Origin: Chlorogloeopsis sp038404745 | Lineage (GTDB): Bacteria > Cyanobacteriota > Cyanobacteriia > Cyanobacteriales > Nostocaceae | Direction of reading: 5' to 3' | Length of the DNA stretch: 64,000 nt | Assembly: GCF_038404745.2 (NCBI RefSeq) | Contig: NZ_JAYKTT020000081.1 | Span: 124,001-188,000, forward strand | In this document: positions 44,681 to 54,360 of the stretch, in pieces | Layout of the letters: every line of letters starts with the position of its first letter | Numbering within the stretch: the stretch's first letter is position 1 | Made by a program: the position numbers and the translations under genes | The notes under the pieces: model-generated | Told to the model about the DNA's origin: nothing | Database searches by the model: none | Seen by the model: only the letters and a program-made list of their open reading frames with translations

Positions 44681-46645
44681 TCAACTTGCGGAAATAGTGT
44701 GTGTTTCTGTAACAGTCTCCACAACTGTTGGTTGTTCCGGTACAGTTATTTCTTCTTCAAAAACTGCTAAATCAAACCAAAAAGTTGTACCTACCCCAAC
44801 CTCACTCACTAAATGGACTTTACTGTGATGTTTGTCTTCAATAATATTTCTGACAATTGATAGTCCTAAACCAGTGCCTTCTAGAGTGTGAACACGATTT
44901 TCTACCCGGAAAAAGCGATCAAAAATAGCTTTTTGATCTTCTGGGGCAATGCCAATACCTGTATCGGCAATTTCTACACGAACACGATAGGGGCGATCGC
45001 TTTTGTGGGAATGCGATGTCAGCCCATAGGCACGGATGGCGACTTTGCCTCCTGCTTTAGTAAATTTAAGGGCATTACCAACCAAATTAGCTAAAACTTG
45101 CAGCAATAAGTCGTAATGACCTACTATTAGAGGTAATTTGGGTTCTACTTCCTGAATGATTTCAATACCCTTATCTTTAGCATTAAGTTGGTAAGTTCGC
45201 AAAGTCTGTTCAATTGCTTGTCCTAAATCTACTGCATCTAAGTTGTAGCGCCGTCCAGATTCTAGTCTGGACAAATCTAAAACATCGTTTACCAAACGAG
45301 CCAGGCGATCAGTTTCGTGATTGACAGTTGCTAAGAATTCCTGCCTTTGATCTACACTGAGTTCTTCGCCGTAGTCGTGCAAAGTCTCAATAAAAGATTT
45401 GATGTTAAATAAGGGTGTTCGCAGTTCGTGAGAAACATTGCTAATAAATTGGCTTTTTGCCTCGTTTAACTCTACTTCACGGGTAATATCTTGTACTGTA
45501 ATGGCAATGCCTTTAACATTTTCCCTTTGCTGATCGAGTACTGTTGTCAAGAGAATGCGGATTGTGCGATGAATTCCTTGGATGAGGTGAATACGAAACT
45601 CCGCACTTTCACAATCTCCTGCTGCCATTTGGTACAAAGGACGGGTGATTTCGGCTTGTACCGCTGATGGCAAATGGTGCAAAACATTCTCACCAACTAC
45701 ATCAACTCCTTCCCAGCTAAAAATTCGCCGTGCCGTTGGATTGACTAAAATCACCTGCATATCATTGTCAATTAAAACTGCTCCATCAGCAATTGTAGAA
45801 ACCAAAGTTTCCAACTTAGCTTTTTCGGCAGTCAACTCTTCTATATTTTGTTCTTCATAGCGCTCTAAACGCTCTGCCATTTCGTTAAAGCTGAAAATTA
45901 ATTCTTTGAGTTCTCCTCCAAATGGCAAGTCAATGCGCTGCTTAAAATTCCCCGCAGCAATTTGCTTAACCCCTAGCAACAGTTCTTTAATAGGCTTGGT
46001 AATTGTCAAAGCGTTAATTACCCCTCCTAAAATCACCATTACCCAAATCGAGATAAACACAGCAATAGTGACATCACGAGTGAAATTTGTAGAAATCACC
46101 GCAGCTGGATTGGGGTTGATACCGATCGCCAAAACCCCCAGATACTTTTTATCAACCGTGAGAGGCACAAATACATCGGTGACTACACCATCTGGAGACA
46201 TATGTTGCCGCACCATCGGCTTCTCGGCATCACTAGCGTAATCATCTGGCAGTTGTATGCGCCGTTCTATCGTCAGGGAAGTTTCAACTTCTGGTTCCCA
46301 AAAGGGAATACCGAAATATATTTTCCCAGTTTCATCAGCATAGAGCATATAACGGACGCTCGAAGTGCTGCTGTAGAAGCGTTGGGAAAATTGTGCCACC
46401 TCAGTCAAATTATGATCCGCAATCAGTGGGGCAACATTGGCTGCAAGTAGCAGTCCCAGGTCACGACCGAAGCGAGTATCATTCAGACGTGCATCCTGCT
46501 GAATTGTATTTACTGCCCAGAAAGTCAGTCCACTCATCACCAATGATACCACCAAAGTTACGGCAGCCAAAAGCTTGGTCTGGAGGGTAAACTCTGACCA
46601 CCAATTAGCGATCGCTTCTCGGATTGTTTTTAAAGGAGCCAGCAT
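44681..46645 (-). CDS. nblS: Sensor histidine kinase NblS (Hik33/DspA type)
   Basis: The 654-residue protein has two membrane spans (about 24-46 and 190-212) around a periplasmic sensor domain. HAMP (about 213-265), PAS (278-395), HisKA with NVSHELRTPLFNIKSF, and HATPase_c with GNALKFTKAGG and DTGIGIAPEDQ follow. The order and size match NblS, which controls light, nutrient and stress responses, including phycobilisome breakdown. It is upstream of nothing on the minus strand until a repeat; purD lies about 520 bases away on the same strand. Confidence 0.93.
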   Translation of the reverse strand: MLAPLKTIREAIANWWSEFTLQTKLLAAVTLVVSLVMSGLTFWAVNTIQQDARLNDTRFGRDLGLLLAANVAPLIADHNLTEVAQFSQRFYSSTSSVRYMLYADETGKIYFGIPFWEPEVETSLTIERRIQLPDDYASDAEKPMVRQHMSPDGVVTDVFVPLTVDKKYLGVLAIGINPNPAAVISTNFTRDVTIAVFISIWVMVILGGVINALTITKPIKELLLGVKQIAAGNFKQRIDLPFGGELKELIFSFNEMAERLERYEEQNIEELTAEKAKLETLVSTIADGAVLIDNDMQVILVNPTARRIFSWEGVDVVGENVLHHLPSAVQAEITRPLYQMAAGDCESAEFRIHLIQGIHRTIRILLTTVLDQQRENVKGIAITVQDITREVELNEAKSQFISNVSHELRTPLFNIKSFIETLHDYGEELSVDQRQEFLATVNHETDRLARLVNDVLDLSRLESGRRYNLDAVDLGQAIEQTLRTYQLNAKDKGIEIIQEVEPKLPLIVGHYDLLLQVLANLVGNALKFTKAGGKVAIRAYGLTSHSHKSDRPYRVRVEIADTGIGIAPEDQKAIFDRFFRVENRVHTLEGTGLGLSIVRNIIEDKHHSKVHLVSEVGVGTTFWFDLAVFEEEITVPEQPTVVETVTETHTISAS

Positions 46646-47171
46646 TTTAATAAAAGGTTGTTATAGCGGTAGTCGTTGGCATCAAGTACGACTTTGTTGA
46701 AGTAGGTAAAGTTAAAGTATATAGTGTACAATTTACCAAACACCCGCCCCAAAGATAAGTTAAAGCGCAGAAGCTGTAAGATTTTCATTCACTAGTTGCC
46801 AACATCGTTTGTTTACTCCGAATCAAGGAATGATATTAACTAATCTAGGCAATTAAATAGCCAATTTAGCATTAATCCAAATTTAAGGATTGAAATCACC
46901 CCGTTAAGGGAACAAGGAGAAAGAGGACACGGGGAGGTGGAAACGCGGGGATAAGGGGACAAATAGACAAGCAACCTATTAACCACTAACTACTAACCAC
47001 TGTACGGGCGGGTTTAGAAGATAAATTATCTATTTCAATCGTTCATATAATCAGCAAAACCCGCACGGCAGTCGCTGCAACGCGCTTAACCCGACGCCAG
47101 GTGCTACAAGTCCGCAGAGCCGCAAGGGCGCACTAGCTCCGCAACGCGCTGCCTCCCCTACTAACTAACCA
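46646..47171. other. Repeat-filled spacer between nblS and purD
   Basis: The 526-base gap has no gene. The left half should hold the nblS promoter; a purine-rich unit lies at 46915-46965 and a family C element fills most of the rest. Confidence 0.5.
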
Positions 47172-47178
47172 CTAACTA
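46980..47178. mobile_element. MITE-like element, family C copy 2
   Basis: A core with arms gcgggtttagaagataaat and, in reverse complement, gcgggttttgctgattat is joined on the right to a GC-rich extension that ends gcgctgcctccccta. actaacc-type repeats lie outside both ends. Related to 41031 and 51600. The 3' end reaches the last codons of purD. Confidence 0.62.
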
Positions 47179-48458
47179 TTTCTCAATGCCTTGACTCGAT
47201 GCCCAATATCTCTTCGGTAATAAATTCCCTCAAAATGAATGCGCTCAATTCCTGCGTAGGCTTGGGCTAAAGCTTGTTCAAAATTTTCTCCTGTTCCTGT
47301 AATATTTAGCACCCTACCACCATTTGTGACCAACTGTTGTCTATCTAACTTGGTACCCGCATGAAATACAGTGGCTCCTGAGGATTCAGCTTCTGAAATT
47401 CCTGTAATTACCATACCATTTTCATAAACTCCAGGGTAACCTCCTGAAGCAGCAACAACAGTGGCAGCTGCACCTGATTTCCAGGCAATAGGTGGCATTG
47501 CTGCTAATCGCTGTTCTACGCAGGCAAGCAGCAACTCTTCTAAAGGAGTTTCCAACAACGGCAGAATTACCTGTGTTTCTGGATCGCCAAACCGACAGTT
47601 AAATTCCAGAACTTTAAAATTGCCATCCGGAGTAATCATCAATCCGGCATAAAGTACGCCTCGATAGTCAATGTTCTTTTTTCTTAAAGCCGCGATCGCT
47701 TTTTCTAGTACATCTTTTTGCACACGTTCCATCAATTCTGGAGTGGCGATCGGTGCCGGAGCATAAGCTCCCATGCCTCCAGTATTTTCTCCCGTGTCGC
47801 CTTCACCGATACGCTTATGATCTTGAGCTGGTAATAGTGCTCGAATTGTTAACCCATCAGTTAAGGCGAGAACAGAAACTTCTTGCCCACTCAAACATTC
47901 TTCAATGACGACAAAATTCCCAGCCTTGCCAAATTGTCCCCTAAAAATAGCCTCGATTGCGGCGATCGCTTCATCCACTGTTTGTGCAACTGTCACACCC
48001 TTGCCTGCTGCTAAACCATCAGCCTTGACGACAATAGGTGCTCCATGTTCTTTTACATAGGATTTTGCCGCTGTCGCTTGCGTAAATACCGCAGCATGAG
48101 CAGTAGGAATTTTTGCTTCCTGCATCAGAGTTTTAGCCCACGTTTTACTTGCCTCAATTTGCGCTCCTGCCTTAGTTGGACCAAAAACCTTAAAACCACT
48201 ATTTTGGAGATAATCTGAAATTCCTTGAGCTAGAGGCACTTCCGGCCCTACTACAACCAGAGAAATTCCTTCTTGTTTAGCAAATTGGCTTATTCGTTCA
48301 AAGTCATCTGCTGCTAACGACAAGTTTCGACAACTTGGCATACTTGCTGTGCCGCCATTGCCTGGCACACATATAACTTGCTCAATTTGCTTTGATTGCA
48401 ATAGCTTCCAAGCAAGGGCGTGTTCCCGCCCTCCGTTACCTACAACTAAAACTTTCAC
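47172..48458 (-). CDS. purD: Phosphoribosylamine-glycine ligase
   Basis: The 428-residue protein has the PurD ATP-grasp plan: MKVLVVGNGGREHALAWKLL, SGQEVSVLALTDG, QDHKRIGEGDTGENTGGMGA and FNCRFGDPETQVILP. It catalyses the second step of purine synthesis, joining glycine to phosphoribosylamine with ATP. It is a single gene on the same strand as nblS. In other cyanobacteria purD and nblS are also neighbours as far as I recall. Confidence 0.97.
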   Translation of the reverse strand: MKVLVVGNGGREHALAWKLLQSKQIEQVICVPGNGGTASMPSCRNLSLAADDFERISQFAKQEGISLVVVGPEVPLAQGISDYLQNSGFKVFGPTKAGAQIEASKTWAKTLMQEAKIPTAHAAVFTQATAAKSYVKEHGAPIVVKADGLAAGKGVTVAQTVDEAIAAIEAIFRGQFGKAGNFVVIEECLSGQEVSVLALTDGLTIRALLPAQDHKRIGEGDTGENTGGMGAYAPAPIATPELMERVQKDVLEKAIAALRKKNIDYRGVLYAGLMITPDGNFKVLEFNCRFGDPETQVILPLLETPLEELLLACVEQRLAAMPPIAWKSGAAATVVAASGGYPGVYENGMVITGISEAESSGATVFHAGTKLDRQQLVTNGGRVLNITGTGENFEQALAQAYAGIERIHFEGIYYRRDIGHRVKALRNS

Positions 48459-49856
48459 GCTTTTTCCTCGTGCGTCCCTTGCAAGTGAGAATGCCCTATG
48501 GCTACTCGTCGTCCAGAATTTTGACTAATTTTACTGCTATTGTGGAATTGATTGGCTATTTACTGGCAAAGTAGTATCAGACATACTCAGAATTTATACA
48601 CATTTTCCGATTCGTGGAGCAACTTTACCAAGAATAATTATTGTTCTGCTGGACATAATGGAAGACATGATTCATTAATCCTGCTTGTTAAAACAGTAAG
48701 AAAAACTAATCATTGTTTCATCTTCAATGTCGTGTGCATAAAATCTATAAGAGTTTAACTACTATACTAATTGAAAAATAAAATGATTTTAAATTTTTAT
48801 CTAGTACCTGCTAGCTAAAATATAGTTACAAACTTGAGGTCTAGCCAAGAATAACGTAGTTATGTATGTTTTACTACTTTTGAGTATTGAATTCTGTATA
48901 CTACGCAAATTGGGCTTGACATTTTCTTGACATCTTAAAGTTAATTATGCAAAAGATAAAATTAACTGTATTATCAAGGTAAAAAGCTACTAACTGCTAA
49001 TTTCTCTCCTACTTGACTTTTAACCAAAATCATTAAATTTTTATAAAAGAGTCAGTTTTTTTTATCATTTTCCGTATGTTTGCGATATTGTATATAGAAA
49101 TTTGCTAGAGATAGCGGATATCTCAAGCTTGCAGAGTTTATCTTAGCCTTAAACACCTTTGATCAAGCCCCCTTTTGATCTATGGGTTTGTTAGATAAAG
49201 TACAAATGCAGGAAAAAACACAAATAAGATTTTGCAAGTCATCCCCAAAACACCATATATTTTTTGATGAGCAACTTCATCAGAAGACAGAAGTTCAAAT
49301 ACATATGGCAAAAGGTTTTACAGAGTTTTTAGTAAGCTTTTTGCCTGCTGGCTCATTAGGTTATAAGCCCCTAATTTATTAATGGAGAAAACAAAAGATA
49401 TGTGCTGAGATTGTGAATATGAGGTACTAGACGTCCTTAGGTTTAGACCCTCAAATTTCTTTGTGTTTGTTTATGAGGAGTTTAAAACCCAACCGGAGCG
49501 CTTGTTGCAAGTTTAGGTTGGGGTAACAGTTCCAGATCCAAACCCATTGTTAAGAGTTCCCCTTTCCTTTGCAAGGGTTCCCTTCTTTCCCGGCAGAGTT
49601 GCCCTTTTTATATAACTTATGAGCATTTTTGATGAGCGTCAGCAAAGTTAGGTGAACGTACATTGAGTGTTTTGGTGGTAATTACCGTACAAAACCGAAT
49701 TTGAGAGCAACTAAGTAGAGTTAATTATGATATAGTAAAGTGGTTAAGACTTGCTTTGCCAAAGTAATCTACTCTACGCATAGGCGATAACTTCCACGCG
49801 GAAAGCAGTTTTGATTAAGTATTTTAGGAAACCAAATCTGAATTAACATCGAAGTT
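48459..49856. other. Long gene-free region upstream of DUF4327
   Basis: About 1.4 kb with no ORF I can support. The last 250 bases probably hold the promoter of the DUF4327 gene. At 49487-49524, ACCCAACC pairs with GGTTGGGGT around an inner hairpin cttg-ttg-caag. Further foldbacks and C-rich units follow (aagggttcccttc). An unannotated small RNA is possible. Confidence 0.45.
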
Positions 49857-50075
49857 ATGAATCAGCAAGTGATTCACCCAATGGTGAAATTGCAACGTAA
49901 CGTGCAATCACTCGTAGACTCAAAAATTATCAAGCCAACTGACAGTATTTGGAAAATAGCTTTGCTTTACGGCAATGAATGGCAACACTGGAAAAAGGAA
50001 TTACTAGACTTCGGTTTTAGTATGCAAGATCCAGTCAGTGAATTATTGGCAGTAGAAGCTTGGGATGAAGAGTAG
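49857..50075 (+). CDS. DUF4327 protein
   Basis: The 72-residue protein matches DUF4327, a cyanobacterial family: VIHPMVKLQRNVQSLVDSKI, SIWKIALLYGNEWQHWKKEL, and a LDFGFSMQDPVSELL-like tail. It is soluble and mostly helical. Function is unknown. It stands alone. Confidence 0.83.
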   Translation: MNQQVIHPMVKLQRNVQSLVDSKIIKPTDSIWKIALLYGNEWQHWKKELLDFGFSMQDPVSELLAVEAWDEE

Positions 50076-50370
50076 CTAGTAGTTGGTAACGGAGCCAGTA
50101 TGCCCTTAAAAGTTTCTTATAACTTGGGTTTCCCAAAATCCTCAGTTTTGGTAAATAACATAGGGCTTTCAGGTAATAACATCTAAGGTGTGGGTTGAGT
50201 TGATTACTCAATCTATAATGCCTGCAAATACTGGCTATATCCGCCTGTAGTTTAGTGTTCTTGAGACTGCTGGCAAACATGAAGAGTAGAAGGCAAAGGA
50301 GGCGAAGACAACTCATCACTAACTGCTAATACTTGACTAGTGACTATTGACAAATCACTTATCATGTAAA

Positions 50371-51582
50371 TTATTGGCAATCTGCTAATGCAATAGCTAA
50401 ATCTTTGGCAGTTTGATAGCGATCGCGTGGCAATGGTTCTGTGACGTGTTCTATTACTTCTCTTAATTCAGGAGTAACAGTAGGAACTTTTGTTAAATCG
50501 AACCGGAAGTTACGTCCTTTTTGGCGATAAAACTTGAAAGGATTTTCGCCAGTTAGTAGATAGATTAGTGTCGGCCCAATAGCATACAGATCTGATTGTG
50601 TTACGGGTTGTCCCCGTTCTTGTTCAGGTGCGCAATAACCTTCTGCGCCAATACGAGTGCCGGGTGTAGTACCTATTTCTTTGACTGCACCAAAATCCAA
50701 CACAACTATGCGATTATTAGAGTTTCGCACCATGAGGTTAGCGGGTTTAATATCACGGTGAATGAGTGGAGGATCTTGACTGTGCAGGTAATCTAAAATG
50801 TCACAGGTTTGAATCATCCAGGCGATCGCAACAGAAGGTATGACAGGGCCTTTAAGCAAAATCAATTTTTCTAAATCCTGTCCGTGAACTAATTCCATTG
50901 CTAGGTATTTTTTTCCGCCTTCTACAAAGAAGTCGTAGTACAAAGGAATACCTGGATGATGAAGAGATTTGAGGGTGTGCGCCTCCCTCTCAAATAATTC
51001 ACGAGCTTTCGCGATTTTAGCCATATCAGCATTCATCTGCTTTAAGACTAGTAGCTGCGGGTGTCCGGCAATTTCTCCTGTTTTATCCCAAGCTAAATAG
51101 GTTGTACCCATACCCCCCTGTCCTAGCGTCCGTAACACTTGATAGTTGCGGATTGTCTGCTGCACAGATATGGGTTGTCCGCAGTGAATACAAAATAGGT
51201 TGTTGGGGGAGTTTCCTTCGTGAGTGCAACTGTCGGATGAAGTACTTGATTGGTTTGGGGATGTTTCCTGCTCAATTTGAAACTTGAGAATCGGGCCTCC
51301 CCGTGCTAGTTGTAGTAAGGAATTATCTGATAACAGACTTTGAACTATCAAAACTTCATTTATAAAAGTACCGTTTGTACCTTTACTAATTACCTGCCAC
51401 GAACCACCATTTTGATTAGGACTGAGTTGTCTGATCTCTAAATGATATCGAGACACTAGCGTGTCATTTAAAACAACGTCATTGTCAGTGGAACGACCAA
51501 CTCGGATTACAGGCTCGTTCTTAAAGTGCCATTGTTGGAGAGGCGTTTTTTTTTGCGGTTCTAGCAGGGTCAGAATAACCAC
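50371..51582 (-). CDS. FHA-domain serine/threonine protein kinase
   Basis: The protein of about 403 residues begins at a GTG (51582), whose frame reads VVILTLLEPQKKTPLQQWHF; the ORF extends 19 codons further into repeat DNA. An FHA domain lies at about 20-90 (RVGRSTDNDVVLNDTLVSRY), then a short zinc-ribbon-like Cys cluster. The Hanks-type kinase domain has GQGGMGTTYLAWD, LIHRDIKPANLM, LDFGAVKE and the APE segment YCAPEQERG. It phosphorylates Ser/Thr of unknown targets in the cytoplasm. A PP2C phosphatase gene lies upstream on the same strand. Confidence 0.9.
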   Translation of the reverse strand: MVILTLLEPQKKTPLQQWHFKNEPVIRVGRSTDNDVVLNDTLVSRYHLEIRQLSPNQNGGSWQVISKGTNGTFINEVLIVQSLLSDNSLLQLARGGPILKFQIEQETSPNQSSTSSDSCTHEGNSPNNLFCIHCGQPISVQQTIRNYQVLRTLGQGGMGTTYLAWDKTGEIAGHPQLLVLKQMNADMAKIAKARELFEREAHTLKSLHHPGIPLYYDFFVEGGKKYLAMELVHGQDLEKLILLKGPVIPSVAIAWMIQTCDILDYLHSQDPPLIHRDIKPANLMVRNSNNRIVVLDFGAVKEIGTTPGTRIGAEGYCAPEQERGQPVTQSDLYAIGPTLIYLLTGENPFKFYRQKGRNFRFDLTKVPTVTPELREVIEHVTEPLPRDRYQTAKDLAIALADCQ

Positions 51583-51599
51583 ATTACGGATAATTATTA

Positions 51600-51735
51600 G
51601 TAGATAGTAGTTAGTGTAGTAGTAGGGGAGGCAGCGCATTGTAGCGACTACCGTGGGGGTTGAGAAGATAAATTGTTATTTTGAACTAGAGAATAATCAG
51701 CAAACCCTTTTGTACAGAAGATAGTAGTTAGTAAA
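51600..51735. mobile_element. MITE-like element, family C copy 3
   Basis: From the left: agatagtagttagt, the flank taggggaggcagcgc, then the core ggggttgagaagataaatt to ataatcagcaaaccc, ending ttttgtaca and another tagtagttagt. Compared with copy 2, the outer flank is the same but the core runs the other way. The start of the longer kinase ORF lies within it. Confidence 0.6.
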
Positions 51736-51917
51736 ATTACTAGCCTGAAGAGAAAATAGACTGCGTGTGTTTGCGGCTACTCTCTCTTGAGCTTGTGCGC
51801 TTAAAGTAGTCGTCTGCAAATAAGGGCAGTGCTGACTCCCCAATTAGGACTGCAAAGAGGGTATCGCACGCCTGTGTAGTGGCTCTTTTCCTGCTTTCCC
51901 TTGCTTACCATTTATGA

Positions 51918-54083
51918 TTAACCAGTAACTATTTCCTTTTGACTTTCCAGGTCAGGGCGTACTTTTGCCCGTACAAGTACAACAGTTATGTTGTCATGAC
52001 CATTGTAATCGTTTGCTACGTTAATTAAGTCTCGGATGCCATCTTCTAAATTTACGCCAGAACTGAGTAAGGGAAGTAGATGAGTCTGCCAATTAGTTTC
52101 TAGTAAATCATTATCTGACAAGCCATCTGAAGCTAAGACAAAAAGGGTATCTTCAGATATTTCAAAAAATTTAACATCAGGAATAATAAAATTCTCATCC
52201 CGCGGGCCAAGAGCTTGAGTAAGCTGATAAGCATCTGGACGGGCATAAGCCACGCTAGGTTCTACTCCACGAGAAATTTCCCGTCTGCCAACTTCGTGAT
52301 CTACAGTTACTTGTTCTATACCTCTTTTGCGAGTTACGCAATAAAGGCGACTATCACCGACATGAGCTACTACTGCTTGAGTATTTTGAATTAAGAGCAT
52401 GACTAAAGTAGTACCCATGCGGCCAATACCAGAACGGGCATCTTGTTGATTTACATCGTAAATTGCCTGGTTGGCTTGCCGTACTGCTTCACGGATGTGT
52501 TCTTCTGTAGGCAATTCGCTGGTTATCCAATTAGTTTTAAAGTATTGGCGTATAGTGTTTACTGCTAAAGCACTAGCTACCTCGCCGCCAGCGTGTCCAC
52601 CCATACCATCACAAAGAATATACAAAGCACGTGCTTGTAAGTTGCGAGTGTTGGGCAATTCCAGCTTTGCTATTTTGGTATCAATGCCAAAGTAGTCTTC
52701 ATTATGATGTCTTTGTCGTCCAACGTCAGTGAGTCCAGCGTGTTCGAGGCTGATTAACTGCATTGGCAGTACCACTGTTGGCAGATCATCAATTTTTGTG
52801 GCAATGTCTTGTTGTTCATTGAATTGCGGAATTGGCGGTGAGTCATGATCTTGATTTGCCGCAGATGTCATATTTGGTTTGTTAGTACTAGAGGGAGCTT
52901 GCAGATCAGAAGCGATCGCCTGCAAACGTGATTGTAACTCTAGCAAGGTCTGAATGTTGCCAACCTCCAAATCTCCTAACAGTTGTAACAAAGAGCCAAA
53001 TTGAGTACGTTGAGACTCTTTAAATAGTTGCTGCCAAACATTTCCTAAAGCTTGGAGGGTTAAATCTTCTGTGGACGTGGTTATTGATTGAGTAACTGGG
53101 AGATTTTTTAATGGCTCCACATACAACATTTGTAAGGCTAGTGCTTGGTCTTCATCCAAACGTAGATTGGATAACTTCAAAAGACTTTGACGGCAATTTA
53201 ATGGTTCTAGCAGCGCCCAGAGTCGGCTCATCTGATACAAATAGTTAATCATCTGCAAAGAACTCGTTTTGTCATCGCGCCACAAGTCAACTAGATAGGG
53301 CCAGCGATCGCGGTCTTCAATCACCACTACCTGTATATCTCCTTGCTGCCATGCATCATGAATTGGAGGTATACCTTGGTTAGTGTAAGATTGGAGAGCA
53401 ATATAAGTTTTAGCAATGTCAGGCAGACTCACAGCTGGGCTTGTTGACGATACTAACTCCAGATTTTGATTGGTTAGCATTGCCTCCAGGAGCGAAATTT
53501 GAAACGGCTGACAGTCCAAAACTCGAACGCACCACTGAGTATTAGTGGGCATTTCTTCCAAATTTGGTAGCGATTCTAGCAATTGATAGCGTTTTTGTGG
53601 ATCTAAATAAGAGCCTTCTGGAAAAGAAGATGGGGCAGAAGGATATACCGAGATAAAGGGGCGGGGTGAGACGGGGGCATTTTCACTTTCCAAATCGCCC
53701 TCCAGGTTAATCAGTTGCTCACCACTTTCTGGTTGTGGAAACTGCTTTACATCTCCAACAGTGGGAATATTCTCCAAATCCAGATTGTCCGAGTACACTT
53801 CGCCAATGCCATCGAGCGTAGGAGGCGAAGGTTCTAAATCACGCTGTTCTTCTTTTTCGATATTATCAAAGCCTGTTTCCCCTATGACAAAATTCTCTAC
53901 TTTGGCAATAATCGCCCACCAAATTGTGCCACATTCTGCACCGCAGTTATGACAAATTTGTACATTTAAAGGTACTTCAGCATTACATTCAGAACAGACC
54001 TTGTGGGTTAGGGACGCCCCACAGTTTTGACAAAATTTATTGGTATTGGGATTTTCAAATTTACACTGAGGGCAAATCAGCAT
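51918..54083 (-). CDS. PP2C-family protein phosphatase with zinc ribbons
   Basis: The 721-residue protein has two zinc ribbons at the N-terminus (Cys 4, 7, 18, 21 and 30, 33, 44, 47). A central region (about 130-430) has no recognised fold. The PP2C domain (about 470-710) includes ILCDGMGGHAGGE, AHVGDSRLYCV and VLASDGLSDN with metal-binding Asp residues. It removes phosphate from Ser/Thr, and the FHA-kinase downstream is the natural opponent. Low-similarity middle parts may sense a signal. Confidence 0.9.
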   Translation of the reverse strand: MLICPQCKFENPNTNKFCQNCGASLTHKVCSECNAEVPLNVQICHNCGAECGTIWWAIIAKVENFVIGETGFDNIEKEEQRDLEPSPPTLDGIGEVYSDNLDLENIPTVGDVKQFPQPESGEQLINLEGDLESENAPVSPRPFISVYPSAPSSFPEGSYLDPQKRYQLLESLPNLEEMPTNTQWCVRVLDCQPFQISLLEAMLTNQNLELVSSTSPAVSLPDIAKTYIALQSYTNQGIPPIHDAWQQGDIQVVVIEDRDRWPYLVDLWRDDKTSSLQMINYLYQMSRLWALLEPLNCRQSLLKLSNLRLDEDQALALQMLYVEPLKNLPVTQSITTSTEDLTLQALGNVWQQLFKESQRTQFGSLLQLLGDLEVGNIQTLLELQSRLQAIASDLQAPSSTNKPNMTSAANQDHDSPPIPQFNEQQDIATKIDDLPTVVLPMQLISLEHAGLTDVGRQRHHNEDYFGIDTKIAKLELPNTRNLQARALYILCDGMGGHAGGEVASALAVNTIRQYFKTNWITSELPTEEHIREAVRQANQAIYDVNQQDARSGIGRMGTTLVMLLIQNTQAVVAHVGDSRLYCVTRKRGIEQVTVDHEVGRREISRGVEPSVAYARPDAYQLTQALGPRDENFIIPDVKFFEISEDTLFVLASDGLSDNDLLETNWQTHLLPLLSSGVNLEDGIRDLINVANDYNGHDNITVVLVRAKVRPDLESQKEIVTG

Positions 54084-54360
54084 TGTGGAAGTTCCTTAAT
54101 TCCCGCTCCAAGGTGCTTTTAACCATTACGATTTAAAGTGCCATCTTCGACACTACTGCCAGCAGCAGATCTACAAATGATTGTAGTTTCACAAGCAGAT
54201 TTTTGAGGCAGTCTTAATTTTTATGTATGGTCTAGTTAAATTTAGACTAGACAAGTTCTTACAAATAATTGTAACCACCTCTGGAATCTGGAACTGGATT
54301 GTAATATTTATTGGTGAGTAGTTACGGTTTCAAAGCTTCTACTTGTGTCGAACTTTCACT

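Noticed and set aside
49182..49382. 66-codon plus-strand ORF in the long spacer before DUF4327
   Set aside because: It has no recognised domain, no ribosome site and no conserved-looking composition; it may be chance in a gene-free region.
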